A stretch of DNA of 51,933 nt from Pezizomycotina sp. ARF18 (taxonomy: Eukaryota > Ascomycota), in assembly GCA_002224055.1 (NCBI GenBank), contig AZLU01000105.1, positions 84,963 to 136,895 on the forward strand. Reading direction: 5' to 3'. Below are positions 1 through 12,311 of the stretch, one piece after another. Under the pieces are notes generated by a model. The model ran no database searches and was not told the DNA's origin. It was given only the letters and a program-made list of their open reading frames with translations. Position 1 is the stretch's first letter. The number at the start of each line of letters is the position of its first letter. Both the position numbers and the translations under genes were made by a program.

Positions 1-1717
1 AACAAGGCGAATAAGAGGAAGGATTGTGACAGTTGGAGGAAGGTGCGGTGAAAGTGTATACGGCGGAATGTATAAGAAAAGAGGGTTACACCGGAACACC
101 TGTGTCCTAGGCGCTATGTGTTTTGGTGTTTGTCTCATAGGTCCCCGGAATGGCGTTAGTAGGTTTGGCGTTGGAAATTTTTTTTCCTTTTTTTTTTCTT
201 TTTTTTCTTTTTTTTTTTCGTTTCGAGAAAGGGTTAGCTAAAGGGTGACGGACGGACGCTTACTTCTAATTTCGGCCAAATGTACAACGACGATTCACGG
301 TGTCGACTGTTAAACTAGTATCTAGATCTTATATTTACTATGCAGTTGTTAATATACTCGAGAAAATCTCGCTCAGCTGTTTTTCTTCCTTTCCTTTCCT
401 GTTCCTCCTCTCAATCCTTCACAGCGAACAATTCAAACCAGACTGAGTAACCCCTTGCACCACTTTCAAAATAAAACCCTCACTTTTCACTGTTTCATTA
501 CTTTTGAATAAAACTAGCTATGGCCAATTATCTCCAACATGCTTTTTACAGGGTCGGAGAAGAAGGTCTACGAGCTAAAGTCATATCCTGCCTCTGCAGA
601 CCATCAACATGGTCGCCCTGACATCATCTACTACTCCCGATGTACAGGTCATCTCTCCTGATGTCCTCTCGGAATGTAAATGGGGGCTTGCCTCACATGA
701 AACTCCAAAAGGACGGTAGGATTACTGAGGGCCCAACGATGCTGTCGTTGTAAACGCTACGATAACAACGGCCTTCGACATTTATTCCTTGGAGTCTGGT
801 CTTCTGAGTCGACATTGGACTATGTCTAGAGCCAGTTTATGTGAAAATCTTTCTTTACGGCGCGACGCCTTCTCTTGGTATTTCGTGATCGTGTGTTGTG
901 TTTGACGAAACTCTCTCATCTACTTTGATATCTTTCTTAATTGGGTCCGACCCTAGAACTTTTGGGTGTACTAATTATTGCTGGAGCACCTCGATCTCTG
1001 TTCAATATACGTACATGCAATAGAAAAAACGTGCAGTTCGGAATTCCCTGTTATATATATATAAATAGGGGACACATCCTATAACATACATGCATACATA
1101 CCCAATAATATTATCAATAGCGAATACAGTCGTGTCGGTGTATATAGTCTTAATCAGCTTGGTAGATATCAACCCCTCTTATTCAAACTCTTAGATATGA
1201 TAGACTTGTGGTCAGATGCTATAAAGACGATTTTGGCGACGACGGTATTATTGGAGAACCTCGCAGTGTAGAAACATTTCAGTGTTAAGGTAGCAAAGTA
1301 TATATAACTATCTATGTGACGGGCAATACGTGTTGTAGAATATTAAGGTCCTTCAATAGCATTCAGCACTATCAAATCGTGATAGGTATAAATGACGCCC
1401 AAGAGGAAAGGGAAATCTCCTCATATTCAGCAAGGTATATGCAGCGCCATAATATTTACTTAAGTAATGAGCATCATCGATTTATTATATACAAGTTACG
1501 TTGTTGCAAGCTTCCGACTATCTTTAGATTTTTGATAGGCGAGGGAGCGCAGCTTCGCTTGCATCCTCGGCTAAAGAAATCTTATCTGGTCTTCCTATTA
1601 GAGCACGTAAGCGAGAACCGTAAAACGAAAAATAAAGAAAGGAAAAAAGCGTCTTAACTCTTGAGTGCTCTGTGTCTGGCGATATTGCATCTGCAGACGA
1701 TGAGGCCTGTAAAAGAT

Positions 1718-1718
<1 letters not shown>

Positions 1719-1749
<31 letters not shown>
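1719..1749. repeat. Poly(A) tract, 31 bases
   Basis: Uninterrupted A31 on the plus strand. It is one of many poly(dA:dT) tracts of about 20-31 bp between genes in this window. Such tracts commonly exclude nucleosomes in fungi; that role here is inference. Confidence 0.95.
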
Positions 1750-1751
<2 letters not shown>

Positions 1752-2600
1752 AAGCCTGAAAGGAAGAACTTAATTTCTTCTGAGCTCTCCCACAGAATGG
1801 AGGGGGCTATAATATATTGCAAGCGACCATGTGGAATTTTACCTTGAGCTTGTTAGGGCATATAGACGCTATTTTCACGCTAAATGTGGGGAAATTTACC
1901 CTTCACATATATTATTATATATATCACGACAAGATTAGTTCATAGAAAACGCCAGCAAAAAGACATCACCAAATTAGTTGTCATACACTATTCTAGTGGA
2001 AGCTGGGTACGAGACAACAGTCCTCTGCTGAATTTGCAGGACATAATTTCAACGCGTTATTACGAGTCCATAAACTGCGGTTCTACAATACAGATTTTGT
2101 AGGTTAGCTGAAAGGATGTCGTACGGTTGTCCATAGGTGTATGTACGTCCTTAAACTCCAGCAACATACGTATTACTCCTCTTCATTGCTGAAATGCAAG
2201 CAACTTGAGCTTAACTCTTGCTTACTCTCTAAGACCTTTGAAATCCAACCAACAAAGAGTAAAAAAAAAGTGCCAATCTCGAGCTTCATTTCCTCGTTCT
2301 AGTCTATAAAATGGCCTTCATTCCCAATACTCCTCCTGCAGTTTCCAACGAACACCATCTATATTCTAACAGAACCATAGCTAGAAATTATAGACGCTCT
2401 TTTCGATATTAAAGAACCGGCCATTAAGTTTTCCTAAAGTATGTTTCCTTTCATCTGTCACTTGATATTTCAGAGACCCCAATGAATCCTATTCTCACAC
2501 CTTTGTCCATTTGGGTTATATTCCCGATGCCGCGCAGACACAGCCACTTTTCTTGTTTTAAAAAATTGCGCGCTTCGAGTCCTCAAGAGTTACACCAATG

Positions 2601-2629
<29 letters not shown>
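2601..2629. repeat. Poly(T) tract, 29 bases
   Basis: Uninterrupted T29 ending about 100 bp before the ATG at 2731 of the provisional split gene, so it could be part of that gene's promoter or leader. Only the tract itself is seen directly. Confidence 0.95.
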
Positions 2630-2631
<2 letters not shown>

Positions 2632-2730
2632 GGATAATTAGGCGCAGCGGAATCCCCTTCCCCATATATAGACGATCTAGTGCCTGCTTCGTCTATAAGT
2701 GCCTTCACAATCATAAACCTCGTCAAAGAA

Positions 2731-3384
2731 ATGGAGAACTAGGTTGCTGCGGAATATACTGAGGACGAATCTGACGTGTCTTTCTCCATATCACCCGTGA
2801 TGAAAACGTTAGTGCCATTTCAAATCTCAAAGATAGTATAGTTGTATTCAAAGAAGATATACTGAAACTGGAAAACGCTTACGAGAATCTGAACGCTTTC
2901 TCAAAAACATGCTACGACGTCAGGTCCGTTTCGAAATTGCAAACCTACGTATTGCCGCGATCCTGAAGCTAGCAGATGACAACCCCCCAAATACGTCTTC
3001 AGCTGCGCCAGCGCCATTAGCACCAAAACTTTTGCCTCTGTCGATGTCGAGCGATTTAGTCAAAGCCTCACCGCGTCTAAGCTCCGGAAATGTCTGAGGG
3101 AATCCTCCAAGCAAAAGATCTTCGATTTTTGCAAAAGAATCTGGTATATTTCGAAACCTTTCGCTTTTATGATTTTTTGAGAGGTATTAGTAGTATATTT
3201 TCTCACATTTGGTGAATAAATAGCTTGTTGAACCCCAAAACGAAATTGATTTTATCCATAGAGACTTCCACTGTCTCGCACAAACCTCGTCGATATATGC
3301 GATCCTAAAGTTATCGAAGTAGTCCGAAATACATTCCTTTACGTCGTAGGACAGACCGTGGAAGACAAGGCACGAGAACCATGA
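2731..3384 (+). CDS. Unrecognised split protein-coding gene (provisional)
   Basis: I do not recognise this gene. Four pieces on one strand look like coding sequence but lie in different frames. The first follows an ATG at 2731 and is acidic (it contains EYTEDESDVSFS). The second, 2799-2963, is 55 codons of helical, coiled-coil-like sequence (NLKDSIVVFKEDILKLENAY). The third, 3022-3177, is basic (KLRKCLRESSKQKIFDFCKR). The fourth, 3280-3384, contains DPKVIEVVRNTFLYVVGQ and ends at a TGA. A possible acceptor (CCATAG) precedes the fourth piece. Frame breaks of the kind seen in neighbouring recognised genes would join these pieces into one protein of roughly 180-200 residues. The helical, charged make-up would fit a small complex subunit, for example a kinetochore or DASH-like protein, but I cannot place it in a family and it could be chance. 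Confidence 0.4.
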
Positions 3385-5107
3385 CATCCTTTAAGCCTTA
3401 GCGAGCTACTAAAGCTATAATCCGTACGCTACTAGGATTATCGGTGCGAAGACCTGATCGGTCTTCCTTTTTTTTTCTCCCTCTATATTCTCACTATCGT
3501 GTTGCTGTTCTTCTACATCAATTTCTAGTAATAATCACTTCATCGCTGCGATAGTAATATTAACCATTACTTTTTGCGGTCTTTCCTTTATCTACTTTCA
3601 CTACTTGGTCATTAAGCGTATTCATATTCCTAGTGGTTTGTACTGGTTTTAGATTTTTACCTAAGTATTTACTACTTCGAGCATCACTTTGGAGAGGGAA
3701 AAAAAGACTCTTCCACAAAAAAAACAAAAGACACGTCAAAAATTTCAGAAGCTAAAATAGCTCCATATTTTTTGATCATAGAGTTATTGAAAAAAAAATC
3801 TGTCGCCGTGATTATCACCCATTTTTCCGCTCAAATGGCTGCTACTATCTCCAATATTGATGGTTGTAACTGCCTATCTCTACTTGACGTTTTGGGTGCT
3901 GCCCTCTTCATAGCAAGTAAAGCCATGGCGATAATATTAAACGCAAAAGTAGCACCATTTACTTGGGCAGCCAACCAGAAGTTAAGCAGTTTTGGCGACC
4001 GTCTGATTAACAATTCCTACGACTTGCTTGCTTACGTACTAAGTAAGTAAGTCCTCTATGAAGTTTTTGAACGGACTTCTATAAAAAAAAAAAAAAAAAA
4101 ACCCCCAAAAAAAATACTTAAAGAGGTGTGGGGCTCCCTTTCTCCGCCTAAACCTCGATCATCACGGGATTGACGTCATAAGACTGAGCGAGGCCCCCGA
4201 AAAAATATGATAGACGAATGACCTCATTTTTTTTTTTTTCTTGGAAAAAAAAAAGTTGGTGTGAGAAAATTTATATCCCTTTTTTTTTTTTTTTTTTTTT
4301 TTTTTAGTTGCCTATGGGGTACACTCAGGCTCAACACCACGAACCGGATTTGGTATGTGAAAAGAGGGAAATTGAAGAGTTATCACGGTAAGCAAAAAAT
4401 GGCAGGATTTGCTTTTAAATAAGGTGCATATGGAAGTCGAGAATCATGTAGTATAGAAAAATGGGGAAAAGATTTCATCTTCGAAGCATTCAGAAACACC
4501 AAAAAGTTGAAAAGGAAGAAACTCCAAATTCCGTAATATTATGAGAATAGTAAATGCATGTTGTCGCTTAGAAAATAGTAAAAATACCTACCTAATTTTT
4601 AAATTGATTGAAATTTCGAAAACGATAGAAAGGAACAGTTTGCAGACAAGAAAACAAAAGACCAGATTTATATCGGTATTTCGTAAGATGAGTTCGTTAT
4701 CAGACATGGGATCGTGACATGACATACTTTGATTACAGGTGGGCAATAATAGTGGAGAACAATGAAAGTAAAAAAGAAGCTATATATCACCAGAGCAAAC
4801 CTCGTTATCCATAATGCCTCCGTGAGAAACAGAAAAAAAAGGAAGTTTTTTGTAGTAAGAATGTGCCCTTTTTTAAATTTAGAAAATAAAAGTAGCGAGA
4901 GAGTGTGAAGGTATGTCGTAATTAGATGAAGAAAGATGTAGCGAGACAACGATGCAAGTTTACAAATGTATAAAAACAGCAAAAATAGTTATATGTGGAA
5001 AGAAAAAAACAAGACTAAACAGCCATTAATAGAAAGAAAAAACATCGTTATGAAAAAGTGATTAATCGTAAAATGGTCATATTATCATATTAGAAAGGAT
5101 ATTTCTT
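3385..5107. other. Gap with exon-like fragments, no assigned gene
   Basis: A plus-strand frame at 3772-4050 is open for 92 codons (starting from ATC, not ATG) and looks partly protein-like, but matches no family I know. At 4306-4389 a second stretch is flanked by an acceptor-like TTTTTAG and a donor-like CGGTAAGC. These could be later exons of the provisional gene at 2731. The rest is AT-rich with poly(A) and poly(T) tracts, including T26 at 4280-4305. Confidence 0.4.
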
Positions 5108-6349
5108 TTAGCTGTAGTAGACCTCACGGGACTCATAGCGGTCACGTTCGTAATATTCGGCAGGCGTTGGTCCTCTCCGGGAAGAAGTCTGGGACTCCCG
5201 GGATTCAGACATGTTATCTCTCATCCGGTCGTAGTATTCGATATCCTTGACACGTTCTGCGAAACAAGGGAAACAAATTAGCATTTTCATTCAAAAGTGT
5301 AAATCTATTAAAAGAAACTAGGACTGTTTTCATTTTTGGTCTTACCTCGTCGAATATCCTTGGTGAGTTCGATCAAATCCTGGATCTGGTCGCGGTGGAG
5401 GTACTCGAAGATGTAGTAGTAAAACTCGGTCTCCTCATATTGGTAGCCAATTCCTGAAGGGCCTCAGCAGTGACGAGATCCTTGGTGATCTCCGTCCACA
5501 GTTCACCCTGGGATTGGGACTCAGACTGGCCGCCGCGGGTTCGCCTGACGCTCTTCTCGTTCGACCAGATCATCTCGGTAGGGCCAGATCCCGGCTCAAC
5601 AGTAACTCTGCGGGTACCCGGTGGACGTCAACAACGGTCCAGTCTTGAGATCCTTGGCCAGTATAGTTTGCCAGCATACCAGACGAGCGGGTAGTTTCCT
5701 GCTGGGAAGACAAGAGGTATCCAGAACGCGGGGTGAAGGGTTGTAAGGAACAACTTCGCTGACGTCCATCTCAGTCCGGGTGTAGTAACCATCGTTGTAG
5801 TTTCCGTATCCGATGGTACGTCTCTCCCGTTCACGCTCGCTAACACGCTCCTTTTTCCTCTCCTGCTCTTGGGAGCGTAGTTGCCTTTGATGGTGAGGGT
5901 ACCGAAGACTTGTATTCCTCTCCGTACTGCGGGCACGGACACATTCCAGGCAGATGCACTCAGAGGTGTGCTCTCTCTTCTTGACCCTGCTCATAGAGTT
6001 TCTCTTCTATGGCGGTGAGGGGCGATATCGATTTCTTCGCGGTGGATCCTTCGGACCTCCTCGACGGGTGCCTTGTCTCATAGACGTCACGCTCGACATA
6101 GCGGTCTCGCTCACGTTCCCCATAGGGGTTACGTTGGATATCGATCGTCTCAGAGATATCTCTCTCTTTATAGCGGGGGATAGGGACCAAAGCCCCAGCG
6201 TTTCCCCTGTTTGATCGTTCGGTGAACTCGAAATCGAACTCACGCTCGCGAGTGCGTCCCGGTGCAAAGGTGGTGCTGTCGTGTTCCTCGAACTGTAAGT
6301 CTACGTCCACAGAACGTCGACGATCGTGAGGGTTATGGTACCTTGCCAT
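5108..6349 (-). CDS. Arg/Glu-rich fungal protein, DUF8035-like
   Basis: The protein starts at ATG 6349 and stops at TAA 5108-5110. Its N-terminal half is strongly charged, rich in Arg/Glu/Asp (RERERRTIGYG and similar). A middle block reads DWTVVDV, then GTRRVTVEPGSGPTEMIW. The C-terminal block is the most conserved-looking: LWTEITKDLVTAEALQEL, then YQYEETEFYYYIFEYL, then DQIQDLIELTKDIRRE. From memory this resembles the C-terminal domain of large charged fungal proteins annotated as DUF8035; function is unknown. One clear intron (5257-5345, 89 nt) joins DIRR to ERVKDIEYYDRM. The frame is broken at about 5447, where a GGG should read Gly-Tyr but only GG is present, at about 5618, and at least once more in the N-terminal half. 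The family name is moderately sure and the gene itself is secure. Confidence 0.75.
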
Positions 6350-7192
6350 GGCCGTTTATTGATTTAATTCTTTTTAAAAACTTAACGGACTTTTATATAG
6401 TATGAAAATAACTTTTTTCTTCGGTGTATTTTCGTTGGCAAAAAAGCTGTTCGAAAAACGAGGCGGCGAGATCTCCTCTTTTATAGTTGCTAAAATGGAA
6501 TATTTGACCCCTCCATTAGCTTTTTGGCTTATAATGTATGCATGACCACAGAGATAACAAGTAGATGATAAGGAGCTTCCAGGCGGGGTTGGCACACAAC
6601 CGCACAAAAGCAAAATACGAAGGCAAGGACGGATACAGAAAAATACTTGGAAGTATGACAAAGTCCAGCCAGGATTTAACACATAGGCAGTAGAATATCA
6701 GAAGGAACAAATTTTCTTTTATTTTAGAAAGGCTCTAGCGTACTTACCAAGTAATGTGATTTTGAGTGGTGATTTCTGGAAATGAGGCTGAAAGGCGATA
6801 GGGTGCTCAAAGGTCGACGAGAAAGGATATCGAGAAGAGGATATATTTATTAGGGTATTGAGGGCGTATATTGCAACCTGCACTATATGGATGAAAGTCT
6901 TCGAGATTAAAAACGAGAGAGAATTCAATCGCAAATCCAGGGCGACCCGCGGTCCTTAAATCCTTCTCGTCGATTTCCAGGTCCATCGCTGGAACGAAAT
7001 GGCATCCTTAACAGCTATGTGGACAATCACACAAGATGCCTTGTTCCTGGTAAAGTAGCTATGGCAGGCTTCAAAAAAAAAAATTACCGACGATGTCGAT
7101 CTGAATAGAATAGTGGGATAGCGGTAAGAACTCGACTAGTAAACTGCAAGGGAAGAGCAGAGGCTTGATAGCGTAGGGATTTTTTCTTATTA

Positions 7193-7206
7193 GGGGGGGG
7201 GGGGGG
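7193..7206. repeat. G14 homopolymer
   Basis: Fourteen consecutive G. Two other G/C runs in the window, at 16633 and 28116, are also exactly fourteen long. Such tracts can form G-quadruplex-like structures and are hard to sequence. Confidence 0.95.
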
Positions 7207-8057
7207 ATGAGGTATTCTTGCATCAGCATGCATGACATCAAGTTCGGAAGAAAAAAAGAAAAAAAGATGTTCCAGTAATAAAAAATTTTTATTTCTTGAA
7301 GGGGGGAATTTGGTGTGGTGTGGTTTGAGGTACTATGACGAAAATCTTCTTCTTTTTTCCTCCTCCTTAGAAGCCAGCCCATACTGGTATCGATATTGCC
7401 AACTTTAGAAATATAATTAGAAATGATATTATTATTTTTTTATTTCGTTTTTCTTTTTAAAGTTTTTTTATTTTATAATATTCTGTCCGTTGAAGTCACC
7501 TACTTCATGCCTTAATTTTCTTTTTTTCGGGTGTGGTGGGATATCTTGCTTCTCTCAGTTGTCGCTTCAATCGCTTCCACGTCAATATGAATATGCGAAG
7601 CTTCAAGCTCGCCTTGCACGGCAGCTGTATGCACAAATTTCCCATATATCAGTTTCTATAAGGGGAATCTGCCCAGGGAGAAACTGACGATATCGGTTTT
7701 TTGCTTGTGCATACATATATACACATATAAAGTATTGCTTGGACCGAGCTGTGCGTTAAAATACTTCTTTCCCATTGTCGGCTCTGTGATCCATTCCATG
7801 CCCATTCTGCTGGAGCTCGACGTACCAAGAGCATCAAAAATAGAAAGCAGTTATGACTGGTAGTGGAACCTATCTTGCCTATTTCTCACCTTGTCTCCCT
7901 CTTTCAAAACGCAGAAGGAATTGAGAAAAGGGAAAGAGAGCCAGAAGCGAATGAACACGACGTCATACATCATGAGGGGACGACGTGTACTTTCTTTTTT
8001 ATTTTTATTTTTTGTAAGGAAGGAACTACCAACGACCTTTGCGTTTCACCTTTGAAC

Positions 8058-8078
8058 GTGGTGGTGGTGGTGGTGGTG
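8058..8078. repeat. (GTG)7 microsatellite
   Basis: Seven uninterrupted GTG triplets on the plus strand in a stretch with no supported gene. Confidence 0.95.
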
Positions 8079-9634
8079 TATTTACCTCCTTAAAATACTG
8101 CGCACCAATCTCTTGCCGTATCGATAAGGATGGTTGTTATCGATCAACTGGCGTGGCTTTTTTTTGGTACCCTTATCCCAGGTTGACGTCATTGACCGAC
8201 GTCTCACCTTTTTTTCAACTCTAGAGTAACTGAAGTTCTGTATTTTCTCTCCGAACCCCAACGTCAACAAAGTCCAAGCATTGACACCACCCGGCATCTC
8301 GTCGGTGGATGAGGTATATCTGTCATATCGCCGGGTTCTCAAGCGGACTTGCTTGTTTCTTTCTTGATCCATGCTAGAACAACTGGCGCGGCTGTTCTTT
8401 TCCTGCTAGATCTTGCTGTGGAACCATGCCCATGGGGCGGAAACGAAAAAAAAAGTTCGCGAACCGTGTCTGCCCTATATTCGACCAATGCATGGTTATA
8501 TTAAAAATAAACAATAATGATGGACAGGGACAGTCGAAGATAGTTTTCTTTTCTGACAATAAGATGTGGCGAGGAGCAAATATCTTGAAGTTTCAGGCTT
8601 GTTGAGCGACGATGTATGTCCCCACTGCATATGTATGTACCTCTAGAGAAAATGAGTTAGCAAGCGGTAGAAAATTCCAGGTTGCCAAATTACGATACGT
8701 AACACTTTGGATTGAGACAGAGGCAAAACCAATAGCATTAGATACACCGCGGATTGCGGGCGACAATACCTGTAGCCTCAAATCCTCTTCCCGCTTATTG
8801 CATTCGCTGTCCGCTATACTTTCCAGTCAAATAATTCTATTGGGCTCCGCAGCAAAGGATTACCTAGCAATGCTTACCAATTCCTAGAGTGGGCAGTAGG
8901 AACGCGGGTACAATCTGGTGTATCCTTCGTTGTGCACATTGCAAGCAATTTAAGGAAGAATTCTCTGAGATTTATAACAATATATAGAATTCGTTTTGTC
9001 GTCAAAGGTGTTGCGTGAAATAGCCGTAGTTGACGAAGAATGGAAAAAAAAAAATTCAATAAATTCAAAAATAGATTAAAATAAAAATAAAGAAACTATC
9101 AAGCAGCTATAGAAAATAGAAGAAGAAAGGAAGCCCAACTCTCTCAACGATGACTTTCTTCGGGAAAAAAAATATCCTCAAGATAAATATATGTATCATT
9201 GACATTCATTCCATAGTCAAATTCTCACTGTCTCACTGTATTATAGAAAGACCAAAAAAGAACTTGATTCCTGGTATTCGATTTTGACCTGGAGGAAGAA
9301 AGTAGTGGTATAAATTTGATGAATGCCGGAAGGTCACTAGTAAAGATCGCGAACAAGATGCAAGATGACAAGATCGAAACGTGCTGCACGGATATGACTT
9401 ATCTAGAAAATAATGTAGAGATTAAAGAACTAGCATATATATATGATCCCATTAACAAAGCGAGAGAAAAGAAAAATAAAATAAAATAAAAAAGCTTTGC
9501 GGTATGTTGCACGGGTTTTTGCCTTATTAATTATTGGATTGAGTAAAGCTAAAGCTGACACTCTGTAATTGCCTTCCGCCTGCGACACATTTTGGGTATT
9601 TCATCCCTCCTAAATAGATATATCATTATTTTTT

Positions 9635-10375
9635 TCATGTTCGAGGTGCCCAATACTCGGGCCCTTCTCACCCTGGAGATCAAGCCATAAAAGCGACTCC
9701 GCTACCATGTCGTCCAGCACTGTCTGAGCGCGCGACCTCTCCAGTTAAAATTATCTGCCATCACGAAAACAGAGACCGAGCCCAGAACCTGAACAGCCTC
9801 CAGTACTATAGACTGATCCCTATTAAGTTCCTTCGGTATCGACCTTATGAACTTGGCTTTGCCGAGCTCTACTATGCCAAACTCCGTACCCAAGGGCTTC
9901 AAAGCTTGGACCGCTTGCAGGATGTCATCCTCCGACAGCTCCAACCCTCCCCGACCTTTTTATCTTGCTGGATGATGAGGTCCCGGACGTCGCTCACGGG
10001 TATGATACCGCGTTCTGGGACCTTGTGGACCTGCAGACTCGACGACCCTGACCGCTAGCTTGAAGTAAAAGTCATTGACGGTGCCGCCGAGTATTTTCGC
10101 CCAGAAGTTTTCCGCGGACTTGTTCGAACTCGACGCTAGCGGATCTACCCCGATAGCGTAGCAGATCCTCAAAAATTCGTTCCGGAACTGAGGGTTGGAG
10201 TGTATGTCTTCGGCGTGCGTCTTTGAGAAATTCGTGAGGGCAGCTGGAAGACGGATAGCTGCGTGTTCAGCTCGTCGATGTGCGTGCGGCGAATGCTGTC
10301 GCCCCGTTCTTGAAGCTGCTGGGTAGCCTGCCCCTCTGATTCAAGCGGCAAACCCGACACCGCCACCCGTAACAT
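9635..10375 (-). CDS. VPS22: VPS22/SNF8, ESCRT-II subunit
   Basis: This is the winged-helix ESCRT-II subunit that helps sort ubiquitinated membrane proteins into multivesicular bodies at endosomes. Family signatures in order are RGDSIRRTHIDELNTQLSVF, RICYAIGVDPLASS, FWAKILGGTVNDFYFKLAV, LSEDDILQAVQALKPLG, FIRSIPKELNRDQSIVLEA, then RAQTVLDDMVAESLLWLD and a terminal EYWAP-type end. The start ATG at 10375 gives a Gly-rich N-terminus typical of the family. The stop is at 9635-9637 after correcting one lost G near 9661. The gene appears intronless, about 247 codons, close to the usual ~250 residues. Further frame breaks lie near 9940 and 10013 and between the QLSVF and RICYAIG segments. An open frame continues upstream to 10561 but is probably leader sequence. 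Identification is firm. Confidence 0.9.
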
Positions 10376-10998
10376 CCCGTCAGAAGAGTCAGTCGAGTTC
10401 GGACGCTTCTTCCACAAAAAAAAATTATTTTTTTCAGACCCTTCCTTCAAGTTCTTGCTATATTGTTTCGGGAGTCTGTTGCATGTTTTGTGTCCAATCG
10501 GGCCGAGAAGTGCTTTCTTCTGCTCGCTTCTTCTGATAAGTGTGCGAATGAGAGAGCCCAAAGAAGCAAAAGGAAATGATTAGCTAGCTATACCTAATCA
10601 GTACCCGGGGATTGCTGATAAATATTATTATATCATCCTGGGTGTCTTTCACAGAGTTATTGAGGATACAAGATAAACCAAAGCCTTGCAGAGATAGAGG
10701 GAGGATACTCGCGATCGCCAGCTACACTTTAGTAAGTAAAGTGGTCACTAGTGAATAACAATAACAACAATAAAAGTGCAGCTGCATAGGATGCACGGCC
10801 GTGTGTTACTGGTTTCATCTCGTCAACCAACAATCCTCCACCCACTTTAAGGCTAACAAAAAAAAAAAAGAAAAAAAGAAAAGGGTTTTCTGCAGGGCGC
10901 CGTGGGGCCTGTGTGTTGCGGGGATGGAGGGAAAAGCCAGACACAAAGCGGAAATCCGCGACACTCGGAAAGAATAATAATAACAACAATCAAAATAA

Positions 10999-11029
<31 letters not shown>

Positions 11030-12311
11030 GTATTGTTTCGACCAGTAGTACTACCACCAGCACTTACAATTCGCGACCATTAAAAAACGTCCCTGAGGCT
11101 GCGACGGCGGAACAAGATACCCCACAACAAATGATATCGCGATCAACCTGAATCCGACAATCCACTTCATCTTATAGCTTTGATGATAAAAGTATATACA
11201 ATAGACCAAAGACGAACGACATTGAAACAAAAATACCGAGCCTCACACAAGGGACGAAATTAAAGGTTTCTACATCAGTGCACATTCACGTTGGGTTTCT
11301 CAAGTGTCTTAGCGGGCTAACAACTCTTTCTTTCGTTTCCTTCTAGGTTTATCTCGTTTGCAATGTAGGAAAGATTAGGGCGAAACGATACCTGAGCCAA
11401 ATTGCAATTATCATGAACTCTAACCTTGGAAAGGGAGTGTTTAAACGGAATTCCCTTGCGGTTGGCGATTATAAATAGCCTTGATGCTGCTGCTGCTGCT
11501 ACTACTCCAAAAGCATCACCAGACCTTTCAGTATCTATCTAGCGGAATTTCATATAGCAATCATCTAAAAATCTCAAGTGCACGAGTCAAAAAGACCTCA
11601 CAGCATCTTTCTTTCGACCTAGCGAAATACTCAGAGCAGCACCTGTTGCAATTTGAAGGACGGAGTCGAGCACATATAACGAAGGTAAAGTTTGTCATCT
11701 CTATCCAATTATTTTCTGAATATACATAGAAATGGGACTCAACCGCAAAGAAATACGGGATACACTGTCATCATAGAGAGGAAAAGGAGGCACGAAGGGA
11801 AAGCTTCAATCCATTAGGTTGCAGCGCGCCACGACGAAAGAATGAAGAACAGAAATAAGGTTTCAAATGAGGGGTCAATTCAAGAAGAGTCGTAGAGCAT
11901 ACGATGATAGTTGCATTCGAATCTGTCCAAGCATGTTTTGCATATACAATTCGATAGCTTCGCTCTCCATTACATGCTCCCCTTCTAATTTCCAATGTTT
12001 CCCTCTCCTCAGAGCTTGGGGTGTATAAAAGCAGTGGCCTGGAACTTTTGGAGCCCAGAAGAACCTGAAGAATACAGCACTTACCAAATTGCTAACGTTT
12101 CGCATGATCTTAGGTCGCTTTAGCTTCGCAACAGTTTCTTAAGTCTACTTTAGCAACTTGTAGTCTTCTATTAGGGTTTGCTCTGCTAGCGTTGTCAGCT
12201 TGCATTATATTGAACACGCTCCTTTTTTCGACTGCGTAGGAGCAATAGCAGCCATAACATACAGACTAGATTGACATTGTTCTATCTTTTGCGTCTTGCA
12301 TAGAAATAGAT
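10376..12311. other. Divergent intergenic region VPS22 / AlkB-like gene
   Basis: The two genes point away from each other, so this stretch should carry both promoters. It holds an AAT microsatellite at 11000-11029. Minus-strand frames at 11771-12105 are open but unrecognised. I can support no gene here. Confidence 0.5.
11000..11029. repeat. (AAT)10 microsatellite
   Basis: About ten uninterrupted AAT/TAA triplets between the divergent VPS22 and AlkB-like genes. Confidence 0.95.

Larger units (their letters stand above)
1..2730. other. AT-rich region with no supported gene
   Basis: I see no recognisable protein or RNA gene here. Short open frames occur, including one of 113 codons at 1316-1657 on the plus strand that opens with GTG and matches nothing I know. 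The stretch contains an A31 tract (1719-1749) and a T29 tract (2601-2629). Most of it is probably intergenic. Confidence 0.6.
6350..9634. other. Gene-free stretch between divergent neighbours
   Basis: No frame here reads as a known protein. The longest minus-strand frames (for example 8082-8372) show no recognisable motif and may be chance. Visible structure is limited to a G14 run at 7193-7206 and seven GTG repeats at 8058-8078. The part just above 6349 should hold the promoter and 5' leader of the Arg/Glu-rich gene. Confidence 0.5.

Noticed and set aside
10169-10561. Longer VPS22 N-terminus from the frame reaching 10561
   Set aside because: Family members begin with a short Gly-rich head that fits the ATG at 10375; the extra sequence has no similarity.
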